From: Phialocephala subalpina
Lineage: Eukaryota > Ascomycota > Leotiomycetes > Helotiales > Mollisiaceae
Assembly: GCA_900073065.1 (NCBI GenBank)
Contig: FJOG01000002.1
Location: 2,380,576 to 2,428,839 of the forward strand
Length of the DNA stretch: 48,264 bases
Reading direction: 5' to 3'
The notes below the pieces were generated by a model. It had not been told where the DNA came from. It saw only the letters and a list, made by a program, of their open reading frames with translations, and did no database searches. Position numbers and translations under genes: made by a program. Below are positions 18,339-28,216 of this stretch, piece after piece; the first letter of the stretch is position 1, and every line of letters starts with the position of its first letter.

Positions 18339-19684
18339 CAGTACTGGTGCTTATTAATCCGGGATTTTTAAAATCATAAAAACACCACAACACAACACGA
18401 TTAATAACGACTCAACCACTAATCAAATCGCTCTAAAATTTGGGATATAGAATCATAAATAGATAAGCTAAAAGCTGCCCAAGCCACATGATTCCTAATA
18501 TTTGGTATGCCACCCTTTTGCAGCAATAACTGCATCTCTCCTCCTATACATACTCTCCAAACATGCCTCAATTATTGTCTCATCCACAGCATCCCAAGCC
18601 TCAATCAATGCTTTTTCCAAAGCTTCTTTAGCCTCTTCCCCTGCCCCCAAGTCCTTGAGTTCTGGGTGTAACTCTAGGACTTTAGCTTTGAGGTGCCACC
18701 AGACGTGTTTAATAGGGTTCAAATCCGGGGAATAAGGTGGCCAATCTGTCAATAGTATGCCCATTTCCTCGAACCATTCCTTTGTTTTATTGGCGTTATG
18801 GATAGGGGCGTTGTCTTGCATGAAAATCATGCCCGGTTCCCAGATCTTAGGCAATTGGTCGTCGAGCACCTCGAGGTAGGAGTTAGTAGTATACCCATGC
18901 TTCTTAGACTCCCAATCCCTCTCCAAAATGTACAATTCCGACTTGTGGACCTTTCCATCTTTCCACCAAATAGCAGCCCAGACCATAACTGATATATCCT
19001 TCCCCTTTTTATAGGTTGTGACCATCTCTTTAGACCATTTTTAAGCAGGTTGACACCATGCCCATTCTTGTGCCCCGCCTGCCCCGCGTTCCGCAGAACA
19101 CTCATCTGAGAAGATATATTTCATGAAGTCCAGAACAGTCTAATCCTTCCGCGCAAGGCACCACGCAAGCCTTTTTGATGCTACTTCGTCTGTAAGGTAT
19201 GGGCGTCTCTTACACTTCCAATGCCATATGCCTACAGCGTCGAGAATTCGAATGATCGCTCGGTTCGAGATTTTGGTCTGCATATGCTTTCGGATCTTAG
19301 CCATCGATGATTTAGGCTCCTTTCGTACGAAGGATATCAAGTTGCGTTTAAATCGATCGGAATATTTGTCTGGCCGGCCGGGGCGTGTTTTGGAAGTGCC
19401 TTCATCGCGCAATGGGTCGAGTAAAACGGTGTCGCGAACAGTGGAATCAGGGATTTTGAGCTCCTTCGCTATATGCGCTGGTCTCTTGCCCTCTTCGACT
19501 TTCCCAATAATTTTGCCTCTAAGATATGGAGAAAGGTCCTTAAAAGGAGTGATATTAGCGCTTATTGCGCCCAGAGGACGCCGTGGTGGGCACATTTAAG
19601 TGATGTGAAAGAGGAAGGTTGAGATCGAGGAACGCGAATTTTCGCGATTTCGCGTAAATCACGGATTATTAAGCACACCTACTG
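18339..19684 (-). mobile_element. nested Tc1-like element with TA duplication
   Basis: 1346 bp flanked by TA at 18337-18338 and 19685-19686. The inverted ends read CAGTACTGGTGCTTATTAAT (left) and CAGTAGGTGTGCTTAATAAT (right, read inward), continuing CCG-GATTT. It contains one transposase-like gene on the minus strand and is inserted into the family B transposase copy. Confidence 0.85.
18495..19595 (-). pseudogene. DD34E transposase, inactivated by two stops and E-to-K
   Basis: One 366-codon frame from ATG 19595 to the stop at 18495-18497. An N-terminal helix-turn-helix (RGKIIGKVEEGKRPAHIAKE), a GRP linker (TRPGRPDKYS) and a catalytic core (FSDECS, FMQDNAPIHNA, WPPYSPDLNPIKHVWW) are visible. 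It is broken by TAG at 19142-19140, where relatives have Trp, and TAA at 19043-19041, probably from CAA. The catalytic Glu of NPIE is Lys, 34 residues after the second Asp. The Lys change and the TAA fit CpA-to-TpA transitions expected of RIP. The protein is closely similar in length and motifs to the one at 21538-22641. Confidence 0.85.
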
Positions 19685-20315
19685 TATACTGCGACATCCA
19701 TCCTATGTATATAGTGATCTCGAAGGTCGGCATCCCGTTGTTGTGCGATGCGACGGATCGTTGTTTTTCTCGTCTGGCCTATTGATCGCAGAGTCCGACC
19801 GATCGATCTGTCTGATATCCTTTCACGAAACCTATGATAGAGGAATCCTGCCATCTCATATCGATATAGGTAAGGCTGTTCGATGAGTATATCACAGAGG
19901 GCTTGTTGTATGGGTGGTATGATGCAGCTACGACGGCCGACGCAGTTTGTTCTTGGGGTGGTGGGCATTTGGGACTGCTATCTCTTCAGACGAATTCTCT
20001 GGACGGCGCGCACGCTGCACGAGGCTTCTGTAGCTATTAGCTTACTCTCGAACCCTTCCCCTTAGCAAAGTTTCGATCAAAATATGCTGTGCAGCATTCA
20101 GTTGTGGGCGCCATGATCGCTGACACGAAAGCGCTGACTCTGGCGGGGATTGATGGGGCAGGATGGTGGGTTAAATTGCCAATTCTGCCTCTGAGCTTAG
20201 CAGCGGTACTTTGGGGTACTACCAGGCAGGGGTGCACAGCCACAAGTGTCTGGAAATGGACACGGCTTAAAATAATTAACTGAAAAACTAGCGACACCCA
20301 TTTCGCCTTCTACTG

Positions 20316-20732
20316 TACAGTATTGACTTAGATACAGAAGAACTTAAAGTATAAGCTAGGTAGATGAAGCAATTAATAGGGCAGGCATAATCCTTTGTAA
20401 GTTCTAAGTGGCTCTCTGTTTTCTATCTGGATAAAATCAATAAACTCATTAGGGACACTAGCGTCCATAGAACCGTTCTTTTCAAACTTGACGTCCAAAT
20501 CAGAGGATATTGTCTCAAGCTTCCAAGCTCCCCTTTTGGCTCCAAGCTCCCCTTTTGGTTGCCAAGCTCCACTTCTGGCCCCGGCAACTTGATGGCCCTG
20601 AATCCTGTCCATATATGCAGCATTGGTTAGAATGTAATTTTCACATGGTGGCAGTGTTCCGTGCCCGCTAACCAACCTGGAGAATCTGCCTGCAGGGGGA
20701 TGGCTTTTCCCTTATTCTTTAGATAAAGCACT
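20316..20732. repeat. short tandem repeat, otherwise no gene
   Basis: Three tandem copies of about 19 bp with CCAAGCTCCCCTTTTGG or CCAAGCTCCACTTCTGG lie at about 20520-20580. Nothing else in the interval looks coding; the remainder likely includes the promoter of the predicted small secreted protein. Confidence 0.5.
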
Positions 20733-21109
20733 ATGATTTTACTCAACCACATGAAGGGAATTTTTCTTGCAGCAATTGGCCTCGCTAACCTTGTCTTATA
20801 CAACGATTCAAGCAGGAGAAGCACCGATGATAGTGGTCTCGCTATTCAACAAGTGAAACGTCAGGTAATTAGATCCAAACGCTCCACGGCTCTAGGGGTT
20901 TAAATTGAATTGAGAAATGCCATTTTGTTTCTTCATATCAACTAGCGTCGCCTGCTCAGAATTGCGCAATGGTCGTTGACCATCTGCTGGCCTGTCTTCA
21001 CAAGCAGGTCTCCAAGGCCAACCCCGCCCCTTCCTCTCTCCGCTGTCTCTCTCTCTCTCTTGATCCGTTCAACCGACTGCGAAAGGGCATTCATAACGTA
21101 ATATACTAA
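20733..21109 (+). CDS. possible small secreted protein
   Basis: Predicted 93 residues from exons 20733-20864 and 20960-21109. The 95-nt intron has a GTAATT donor and CTCAG acceptor and keeps phase. The N-terminus is signal-peptide-like (MKGIFLAAIGLANLVL from the second Met at 20751), followed by a charged propeptide-like stretch and a Lys-Arg just before the splice site (IQQVKRQ). This is a possible Kex2 site. The predicted mature part is about 50 residues with three Cys (NCAMVV, LLACLHK, LRCLSL). No family recognised. Location between transposons and an AT-rich block is typical of effector-like genes, but short predicted genes are often false, and the acceptor choice is mine. Confidence 0.35.
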
Positions 21110-21352
21110 ATAAATCGTGGACAGTGCCGTGTCGTGCCGCGGTATTTGAAGTTGTATCAAGGATGTCGTTGAGGCTATGCTTGCCCCAGTAACCGAATTC
21201 CCGTTAGAAATCCCGTCCCCACCAAAATCCCACCTTAACTTAAATAATAAAATTAAAATATCTCAACCACTTTTTAATAAAATATTTTTAAATTTAAAAC
21301 TTGATTAATATGTATTTAAGCTTATAATGATATATTAAAATTATAATATATA

Positions 21353-22731
21353 CAGTCAGTGCCCTAAAGTTCCCGTGATTTTTTTTTTGACCCCGCACCC
21401 TATATTTTCAAAAAACTTAAACTTCACATAACTTTACTAATTATAGTTCAAATTAAAATCTGATTAATGCTATTAATGCGCTTATGTGTCCTCTCTCTAA
21501 CGATACAAAAATCTCTCGAAAATGTCTAAAATTGGGCTCAATATTTTATGTGCCACCCCTTGGCCTCAATAACAGCTTCCATCCGAGCACTCATACTTGC
21601 ACCCAAAGTATCAAACAATTCTTGGTCTAAAGTATCCCAAGCCGCTTGGAGACAAGATTCCAATCTCTATCGCGCATATTCTAACTCTGATTTGTCTGCT
21701 GCAACCTCCGGAAACATCTCATAGCACCTAGTCTTTAAATGCCACCAAATATGCTCGATTAGGTTCAAATCAGGGGAGTAAGGAGGCCAGTCTATAAGCT
21801 ATGTAATCCCTTTGGCAGCGAACTAAGCCTTAACCTTCTTAGCACAATAAATAGAGGCATTATCCTGCATAAATAGATACCCTAGGTCGAGTTTTTCGTG
21901 AATTAAAGCAAGTTCTGCGTCTAAAACCTCAATGTAGGAGTTGGCGGAATACCCATGCTTCTGGCTCTCAAAATCCCGGTCCATGATATAAAGGTTAAAC
22001 CACCCGAGGTCCCAAAAGCATGCCCAGACCATAACTTTCATGTTCTTATTCGTTCCGTAAGTTTGGACCATTTTTGGTTGCCATTTCTCTATCGATGTTC
22101 GAAAGCACTATTCATCCCGTTTCCCCCGCCCCCGCTCACAAGAGCACTCATCACTCCACATATGCATTCCCCATTCCTCTGCATTCAAATGCCAATGCGC
22201 AAGGCACCAAGCAAGTCGCTTATTGGCATTCTTTTGAGTAAGAAATAGTCGTCGTTTGCACTTCCAATTCTTAATTCCATGCTCCTTCAAGATCTTCTTA
22301 ACAGTTTTCCTCTTAAAAGTAACTTCGCAGGCTTTTATGACTTCAGCATAAGAATCCTTGGGAAAGCGGCGGACGTGCCGTAGTACAAGTCGTTCTTCAG
22401 CATCTAAATAGCACTTTGGCCGGCCGGTTCGAGGTAAAAAGTACCCGCTGTCGCGTAATGCCTCTTTTTTGATCGTGTCGCTAACGCTCATATATAGATA
22501 AAAATAGAACCGTTGGATTATAGCTTTAATTGCGCCGCCATCATGCATACCAATAATCCGGCCTCTTTTAAACTCAGTGAGTGCCTTCTTTGGAAGAGGA
22601 TTGCTATTTATAGGCCCAAGAGGAGTGCGTTCTGGTGGCATATTATGATGTTTAAGGAAGGAGGAGGAACGCGCTTCGCGAAAAAACGCGCTTTTAAATT
22701 AAAAATCACGGGAACTTTAGGGCACGGACTG
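21353..22731 (-). mobile_element. Tc1-like element in the AT-rich block
   Basis: 1379 bp flanked by TA at 21351-21352 and 22732-22733. The inverted ends are CAGTCAGTGCCCTAAAGTTC and, read inward from the right, CAGTCCGTGCCCTAAAGTTC, continuing CCGTGATTTTT. One transposase-like gene lies on the minus strand. The element is less AT-rich than its surroundings, so it is likely younger than the block it entered. Confidence 0.85.
21538..22641 (-). pseudogene. DD34E transposase broken by four TAG codons
   Basis: A single uninterrupted 368-codon register from ATG 22641 to TGA 21540-21538, with TAG codons at 22110-22108, 21825-21823, 21801-21799 and 21669-21667 and no frameshift. Recognisable parts: RGRIIGMHDGGAIKA, TGRPKCYLDAEE, WSDECSCERG, FMQDNASIY and YSPDLNLIEHIWW. 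The catalytic Asp, Asp and Glu are all present, but NPIE has become NLIE. All four stops are TAG, explained by CAG-to-TAG or TGG-to-TAG transitions. It closely resembles the nested element's transposase (18495-19595) in size and motif order. Confidence 0.85.
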
Positions 22732-22733
22732 TA

Positions 22734-24237
22734 GTTTAAAGTTTAAATATATAATATAAATATTATATTATATTATATAACTCCTTTATATAAGATAATA
22801 AACGTTAATAAAAAATTAATTTTGTACTATCCATATTATAGAAATCATATTAAATTTAAAGGATTAATATTAAAAAAATTATATATATTTCAAAATTAAA
22901 GATTAAAATTATTAAAATTATTTCTTTTAAAATGAAAATAAGAAAATAAAGATTAATTATATAAATATTAGTTTTAAAGATATTTTACAGTTTTATATAT
23001 ATAATAATACGTTTAATATATAGAAATTTATTATAAGTATTATATATAATTAAATATTAAAATATTCTATTTTTATATTAAATAAATAATTGAAATTCAT
23101 ATTTTAAATGTAAATAAAAATAGCATAAAAATAAATATTAATCAAAATGCTTTAATAATAATATAAAATCAATATTTTTTCAATATTAGTTAAAAACTAT
23201 TAATAAAAGATAAAAGTATTTAATTTTAAATTTAATAAATTTTAAATAAAATTTGAATAAAATCTAAAAATAATTATTTTATTTTAAAATAAAGGAATAT
23301 TACTTATTTATTTAATTTAAATTTATTCCTATATTACAATAAAAGTTTTAAGTTAATAAAAGATATATTATATATATAAATAATATTTATTANNNNNNNN
23401 NNNNNNNNNNNNNNNNNNNNNNNNNNNNNNNNNNNNNNNNNNNNNNNNNNNNNNNNNNNNNNNNNNNNNNNNNNNNNNNNNNNNNNNNNNNNNNNNNNNN
23501 NNNNNNNNNNNNNNNNNNNNNNNNNNNNNNNNNNNNNNNNNNNNNNNNNNNNNNNNNNNNNNNNNNNNNNNNNNNNNNNNNNNNNNNNNNNNNNNNNNNN
23601 NNNNNNNNNNNNNNNNNNNNNNNNNNNNNNNNNNNNNNNNNNNNNNNNNNNNNNNNNNNNNNNNNNNNNNNNNNNNNNNNNNNNNNNNNNNNNNNNNNNN
23701 NNNNNNNNNNNNNNNNNNNNNNNNNNNNNNNNNNNNNNNNNNNNNNNNNNNNNNNNNNNNNNNNNNNNNNNNNNNNNNNNNNNNNNNNNNNNNNNNNNNN
23801 NNNNNNNNNNNNNNNNNNNNNNNNNNNNNNNNNNNNNNNNNNNNNNNNNNNNNNNNNNNNNNNNNNNNNNNNNNNNNNGAAATTTCTTTTAATTTAAATC
23901 AATATAATCAGTATAAATAATAGCATAATTTGATAGTATCTATTTCGGTTCCTAAAGTAAATAGATATTAAATAATATATATATAATTTTTTTTTTAAAA
24001 TTTATTATATTTTGTATTTATTAAAAAAGATTTAGTTCTTTTACATGATATTAATCTCATTACTTTAATAATATAAATATATTTAAACCGTTTTCTTATA
24101 ACATTGTGGATAATTCTATAATTAATTATTAAAAGTTGTTCGAAAGGTGGGATTTTGCCAGGGATGGGATTTGACACGGGATCTCGGTTATGGCCCTAGC
24201 GGCCGCTTGACATCTATAAAGTGACGCTGCCCCGCAC
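22734..24237. other. AT-rich, no gene
   Basis: No gene. 22734-23392 and 23879-24130 are nearly pure A/T; the last 100 bp becomes normal-composition sequence and would hold the promoter of the gene at 24238, including a CTATAAAG motif at about 24212. Confidence 0.6.
23393..23878. other. assembly gap (486 N)
   Basis: Run of 486 unknown bases inside the AT-rich block. The true length and content are not known from this sequence. Confidence 0.99.
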
Positions 24238-25104
24238 ATGGACCTGCGCTCTTCGTTCCTTTTTTTTACCTCCCCAACGCTCGCCTTCTGCGACTCAGCC
24301 CTCGTCCTTCCCCAGCCTCATCCCAATTTCTCGACCATCGCTACAAACATTTACGGACTCGAGATGGACGATTTGAACAACCATTTGGCTCAGCTCCTCA
24401 TCCGACCCTCTCCTCTCCAAGCCCGTCCTCCTCTCCAAGCCCGTCCTCCTCTCCAAGCATGTGAATCTCAAGGACCTCGGGATTTTCACCGGTTCTCAGA
24501 GCTCCCTCTGGAAATTCGAGAGATGATCTGGACATTTTCTTTCCCCGGAGCCCGCTCGATTCGAGTACGTCCTACCATGCCGAAAGATGGCCTCTTGCCT
24601 TTGCTCTCCCACCGCAAGAAACCTCAAAGGGTCCTTGTTAAATTCTCTTACGAGGACAACAATCCTATAGCGGCACTGCAGACTTCTAGAGAATCCCGCA
24701 AGGCAGCTTTACCGGCTTTATCGGTTGACCGAGGTTTAATCGAAAATGGGATATACTTTTGTCCCGATCGTGATACTCTCCTATTCATAGGACTCGAGGC
24801 AATGTTTCGGATGCTTCTATTCTGTGGAGAGAGGCCACACTCTATTATGCGATTACTCAAGAATACCCTCGATTATGAAGCGAGTCAATTAGCGGGTCAA
24901 TGTGCGCGTTCGTCTACTACTATCAAATGGTCGGCGCCGCTTTTCGAACATATCACGACGCAGTCATATGTTATGAGAGGAGGGCAAAGCGGTTCTTTTC
25001 TCGAGATTGATATCACTGATGATAGAGTTGACACTTCTGTTATCATAGAGGGATATGAGACGGACGAGGAGAGGGAAGGTAGTGATCTGCCGGGACTTTT
25101 CTAG
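24238..25104 (+). CDS. 2EXR-type protein
   Basis: 288 residues from ATG 24238; a second in-frame ATG at 24364 precedes the conserved part and may be the real start. The diagnostic fungal 2EXR core is clear: FHRFSELPLEIREMIWTFSFPGARSIRV, then IAALQTSRESRKAALPAL and FCPDRDTLLFIG (about residues 80-185). The 2EXR family is large in Pezizomycotina and resembles F-box-like modules; no biochemical role is known. A three-copy ARPPLQ repeat (18 bp each, 24420-24455) precedes the domain. Its end overlaps the last part of the opposite-strand 2EXR frame (24964-25491). Two more members or relatives are at 35548 and 39358. Confidence 0.8.
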   Translation: MDLRSSFLFFTSPTLAFCDSALVLPQPHPNFSTIATNIYGLEMDDLNNHLAQLLIRPSPLQARPPLQARPPLQACESQGPRDFHRFSELPLEIREMIWTFSFPGARSIRVRPTMPKDGLLPLLSHRKKPQRVLVKFSYEDNNPIAALQTSRESRKAALPALSVDRGLIENGIYFCPDRDTLLFIGLEAMFRMLLFCGERPHSIMRLLKNTLDYEASQLAGQCARSSTTIKWSAPLFEHITTQSYVMRGGQSGSFLEIDITDDRVDTSVIIEGYETDEEREGSDLPGLF

Positions 25105-25491
25105 CGTTGAAAAAGGAGAACATAACAATCTGAAAGTAGAAATGAAGTTCTCAGGAGACTTATTAAAATCTTGAATATTCTCTTCAAAAATACAAATGTA
25201 CTCGACCAGTGATTTCCCAAGAATTGTTGAAATCAGTATCTTGAGCGAGATCAATATCGGTGGTAGCTCATTGTTGCGAGTAAAAGTCGGCTCGAGAACA
25301 GAGAGAGCAACTTCTCGAGAAAGTTGGCAGGTGTGAAGTGCTGGTGGAGGACAAGCACCATGAAAGGAGAAGGAGCTATTCAGGTTATGTAATTGAATGA
25401 TTCGAGGAGCTGGGAGAGTGTAGTGCCAGATCTTGATTCGGAGTTCGGTAGGGAGGCCAGTGAACGTAGGCTGTGGGCCATCTCGAGCCAT
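24964..25491 (-). CDS. 2EXR-like gene, probably truncated
   Basis: 175 residues from ATG 25491. The opening matches the 2EXR signature (FTGLPTELRIKIWHYTLPAPRIIQL), followed by PALHTCQLSREVALSVLEPTF, the position of the family's second motif. The expected third motif (a phe/asp-rich 'DTLYL' segment) is missing; beyond about codon 110 the sequence no longer looks like the family. The last 47 codons lie over the coding end of the opposite gene and are probably fortuitous. I regard it as a decaying convergent paralogue of the 24238 gene, or a gene with an unrecognised splice. Confidence 0.5.
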   Translation of the reverse strand: MARDGPQPTFTGLPTELRIKIWHYTLPAPRIIQLHNLNSSFSFHGACPPPALHTCQLSREVALSVLEPTFTRNNELPPILISLKILISTILGKSLVEYICIFEENIQDFNKSPENFISTFRLLCSPFSTLEKSRQITTFPLLVRLISLYDNRSVNSIISDINLEKRTALPSSHNI

Positions 25492-26663
25492 TGTGGCAGC
25501 TGACGTCGTCCCACTTGAGAGTTAAAAACTGACCTTGGTAGGTATAGGGTATGGCGACACTACTAACGACCTTGCAACCTTATACGGAACTAACATGTTT
25601 TTATTTATCGGGGGATGAGCTTTCAGATAAATAAACGTATGTTGCAAGGCTGAGAACAACTAAATTTTAGCGGTGCAGCCGCAGATCCAGCCATTGCAGA
25701 CCAGCTAGAGAAGTAGAAATGATAGTCACGTGAATCTTATATGTGACCCTCATGATTCTGGGAACCCCTATGCTTCCGGGAGTGGCAGGGATCCTGGGAG
25801 GAAGGCTCCCAGGAGCCTGGTGGATTCCAGGAGTAAATATCCTGGAAGTCTATGGGCTCATGGGAACGTTGTGACTCCCAGGAAGAAAGACCCCGGGAGT
25901 AATCTGGCTCCCGGGATAGCTTCTCTGCTCCGTCGCATCACAGAAGCTCAAATTAGTCACGCTTTACATCTAAACACATGGAGCTCGCTATGAAGAGTTT
26001 GATAGATTTATTATGTCTTGCAGATGTCCTTAGCTATGTGCTCAGATCCTCTCAAAAACGCAAATTATATCAACCCCCACCCCTTCCCCCAAAAGTTCTT
26101 AGTTAACCATTCACCATTCACTCCACCACTTTCTTGGAGGGCAACAGAGATGTTTCAGATGCATAACGTGGTGGTTTGCCCTGCTCCAGACTCTGATCCA
26201 CTTGCTCTGGTGCCCTGGGCAGGTCTTCTTTCACGGCAGGTCGAAGGCACGGTAGAACCCTTTGGAGAAACTTCCTCCTCCTTTCTCTAGCTGCCATCCT
26301 CCATTCCAAGCATCGGTCTACGGATTCTTCGTTGGCGAAAATGATGATGCCGCACATGCTGATTGTTTGTGGTTCGTGAGTTGAGTGCGTCTGACATGTG
26401 CAATCATATGAGGGGAAAAGGCGGCAAGTGGAAAGCTGTTTATATGCCCAACAAAACAGCCATTATCGCTAGTGGCTAGTGCTGCAGTCATAGTTGGCTT
26501 CATATGTCCATGCCGTTAACTGCTCCCACATCCATGACGGCTCCGGAAGCGGCGTGTGGTTCGGCTGAGAGTCTATCCTTCTTGATTCGATTAGGGTACT
26601 GTAAAAGAAATAAGATCGATTTCGCTGATCCGAAATCTTTCCTTTTTAACCCTGCTTGCAGCT
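25492..26663. repeat. intergenic with CCTGGGAGG / CTCCCAGGAG motif cluster
   Basis: At 25745-25925, about a dozen short motifs of the form CTCCCAGGAG, CCTGGGAGG or CCCGGGAG occur in both orientations, several perfectly palindromic, in a roughly 20-25-bp rhythm. They leave one frame open, which I do not regard as a gene. The rest of the interval shows no gene; its last 200 bp probably contains the promoter of the secreted-protein candidate at 26664. Confidence 0.45.
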
Positions 26664-27135
26664 ATGAAGGTTTTAGTCTCTATTCCAGTGGTCATCTCTG
26701 TTTTCTTTTCCATTATCTCAGGAGCTTCTGTGCCCATAAGAGGAGCTAACGATCTGTCGAAACGACGGGAGACTTGTGGGGACATAGGAGGTTGTCCAGG
26801 ATTCGTACTTGGGAACTATTACGTGAATGCTCGTCTCCTTTTACTATTCCTATATCTTCTCTAGAGCTTCTACAGAACTAATATCTTATAGTATTGCCTT
26901 GCGGACTCTACTGGTGGTACTTGCGTCTTTGGCCAAGATTGGATAGCCGATGATGGGACGCGGTATACCGACGTGCAGTATCCGCATTGCGACCCTGCAA
27001 CTCCGGTAAATAAATTTCTCCCAAAGTTCAGGAGTAAGTTTTTAATATAATTGAAGTGTACAGGGTCTGTAACTACTGGGACGACGAATACTTGCACGTG
27101 GGTCGCTGGGAATCAGTACGCCAACTGCCTCTAAG
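26664..27135 (+). CDS. small secreted cysteine-rich protein (effector-like)
   Basis: Exon 1, 26664-26822: signal peptide (MKVLVSIPVVISVFFSIISG), then a Lys-Arg-Arg processing-like site (LSKRRETCG) and the first two Cys (CGDIGGCPG). Exon 2 starts at 26892 after a GTGAAT...TATAG intron and adds YCLADSTGGTCVFGQDW and YPHCDPATP. The last exon, from 27064, ends TCTWVAGNQYANCL with TAA at about 27133-27135. The exon 2 to 3 join is unresolved: the obvious GTAAAT donor (27006) gives the wrong phase. Phase is kept only by a 30-nt intron at GTAAGT (27034). The mature protein would be about 80-90 residues with seven Cys. No family recognised. Inferred: extracellular, possibly host-interacting. Confidence 0.5.
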
Positions 27136-27549
27136 AGCAAATATTGGCCAAGGTACGGCAAATAGAAGTGGACGCAATGCGAAGATGTGATTGCACGTGC
27201 TGGAATTAAAGCTTTGAAAACCCACATTACCATGTACAGTAATTTTTGTTTCATTCCTTGTTTTGGGAAAGGCTTTAGAGATGCCAGAGGATGGACATTC
27301 CTCAATGGGAGATTGACGGCGGTACGGCACGGGGGGAAAGAATAGAGTCGCATCTTTACCCACTTGCACCACACAAGTAAGGCGTGGACATTTCTAAACC
27401 CACTCACGACATGCCTTGATCTAGATTCTTGAATTGAGATTGATTTACACAAGAGTGGATATAGCAGCAGAGATTTCCAATACCATTGAAATAGTTCCTG
27501 ACAGTGTTGCTGTTATAAGGTTGCCGAGCTTATTATCACAATCCAGCTA
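27136..27549. other. intergenic, nothing recognised
   Basis: No gene, RNA or repeat recognised between the secreted-protein candidate and the MITE at 27550. Confidence 0.35.
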
Positions 27550-27784
27550 ACGTCCGTCCCTGCGTGGCGGAAAACCCTATATGCCGGAAAATTAGACGAA
27601 TTTCAACATTCATAAGTCGCTGTATAAATAGAACCCGTGTGATAAACTTATTGTTAACTTCAAATATAAAAAGTTTTTGTTATGGTTGATTTAAAGAGGA
27701 CGTAGTGGAGAAAAATCCGCAATCCTTGCGATCTCATTGGTCGTTTCCGGCACACCGGGTTTTCCGCCACTCAGGGACGGACGT
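27550..27784. mobile_element. MITE, TIR family C (235 bp)
   Basis: Between TA 27548-27549 and TA 27785-27786. Inverted ends of about 45 bp begin ACGTCCGTCCCTGCGTGGCG and, from the right, ACGTCCGTCCCTGAGTGGCG; both continue GAAAACCC and a second GCCGGAAA copy, so each terminus contains a short internal direct repeat. Non-coding. Interior sequence (GATTTAAAGAGGACG, CTTGCGATCTCATTGG) matches 37377-37611 in inverse orientation. Confidence 0.85.
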
Positions 27785-28216
27785 TAATCGTGGAATATTT
27801 TTCTTAACCAAAGGGCAAGTAAAGAGGCTCGCGAGGTGCAGCAAGATCTCTTGGCAGAGAAGGCCCATGTTTTGAGCCCAAGTTCTAACTTGATTGGCAT
27901 TCGAAGATGAAAAGCGAAAATTGGAGCTTTAGAGAAGTCATTGGAGCCATTTGGGTGTTGCATGCCACGTGATCATACGACGTTTCTGGCAAAACTCCTA
28001 AATATTGACCCTTTACCGGAATCGTGGTCCATAAGCGAAACTCCAAATCTGGCCCCTGAAAAAGAACTCCACTTTCCACTTTGGCAGCCAAATGTTGCCG
28101 GCGCAAAGTCGTGTCCCACCACAACGTAGTTAAATAAATATTTAGAAATCATATTCGATAAGTAATCTCAATTGCCTGACTGATAACAATAGCCACCACA
28201 CTTCACGGCTCCAACA
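27785..28216. other. intergenic, nothing recognised
   Basis: No credible coding frame. Likely promoter and leader of the gene at 28217; the sequence just before its ATG (CTCCAACA) is a good fungal initiation context. Confidence 0.35.

Larger units (their letters stand above)
18060..20112 (-). pseudogene. transposase of family B, copy 2, broken
   Basis: Homologous to the intact 324-residue transposase at 5704-6678, in two pieces. The N-terminal half is 20112-19687, with a frameshift soon after the ATG, then recognisable GRRSCIIPPIQQALCD and SDRSIGRTLRSIG. The C-terminal half is 18336-18060 (KFGRGKRWHILP, RVYQGSTDSDLFEDF). Most of the catalytic core between HYLADT and FRHAGIS is deleted, including the second Asp and the Glu. 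A Tc1 element sits between the halves. It cannot encode an active enzyme. Confidence 0.8.
18004..20315 (-). mobile_element. family B Tc1-like element, copy 2, interrupted
   Basis: The end at 20315 (...CATTTCGCCTTCTACTG, TA 20316-20317) is the family B terminus in inverted orientation. Inside lies the broken transposase (minus strand). An unrelated Tc1 element (18339-19684) is inserted within it. The opposite end is not found, because homology to copy 1 continues into the zinc-finger gene's last exon. Removing the nested insert and one TA restores alignment to copy 1 across the junction to within two bases. Confidence 0.7.
21238..24150. other. AT-rich block
   Basis: Apart from the Tc1 element at 21353-22731, this interval is almost entirely A/T with long poly-A/T and TATAT runs, especially 22734-23392 and 23879-24150. 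No coding frame is credible. Such AT-rich islands in ascomycetes are usually transposon sequence degraded by RIP. The 486-base gap is inside it, and it ends sharply before the 2EXR gene at 24238. Confidence 0.8.

Noticed and set aside
23995..24177. Short minus-strand frame in the AT-rich block
   Set aside because: It is Ile/Lys/Asn-rich as expected from base composition, with no gene context.
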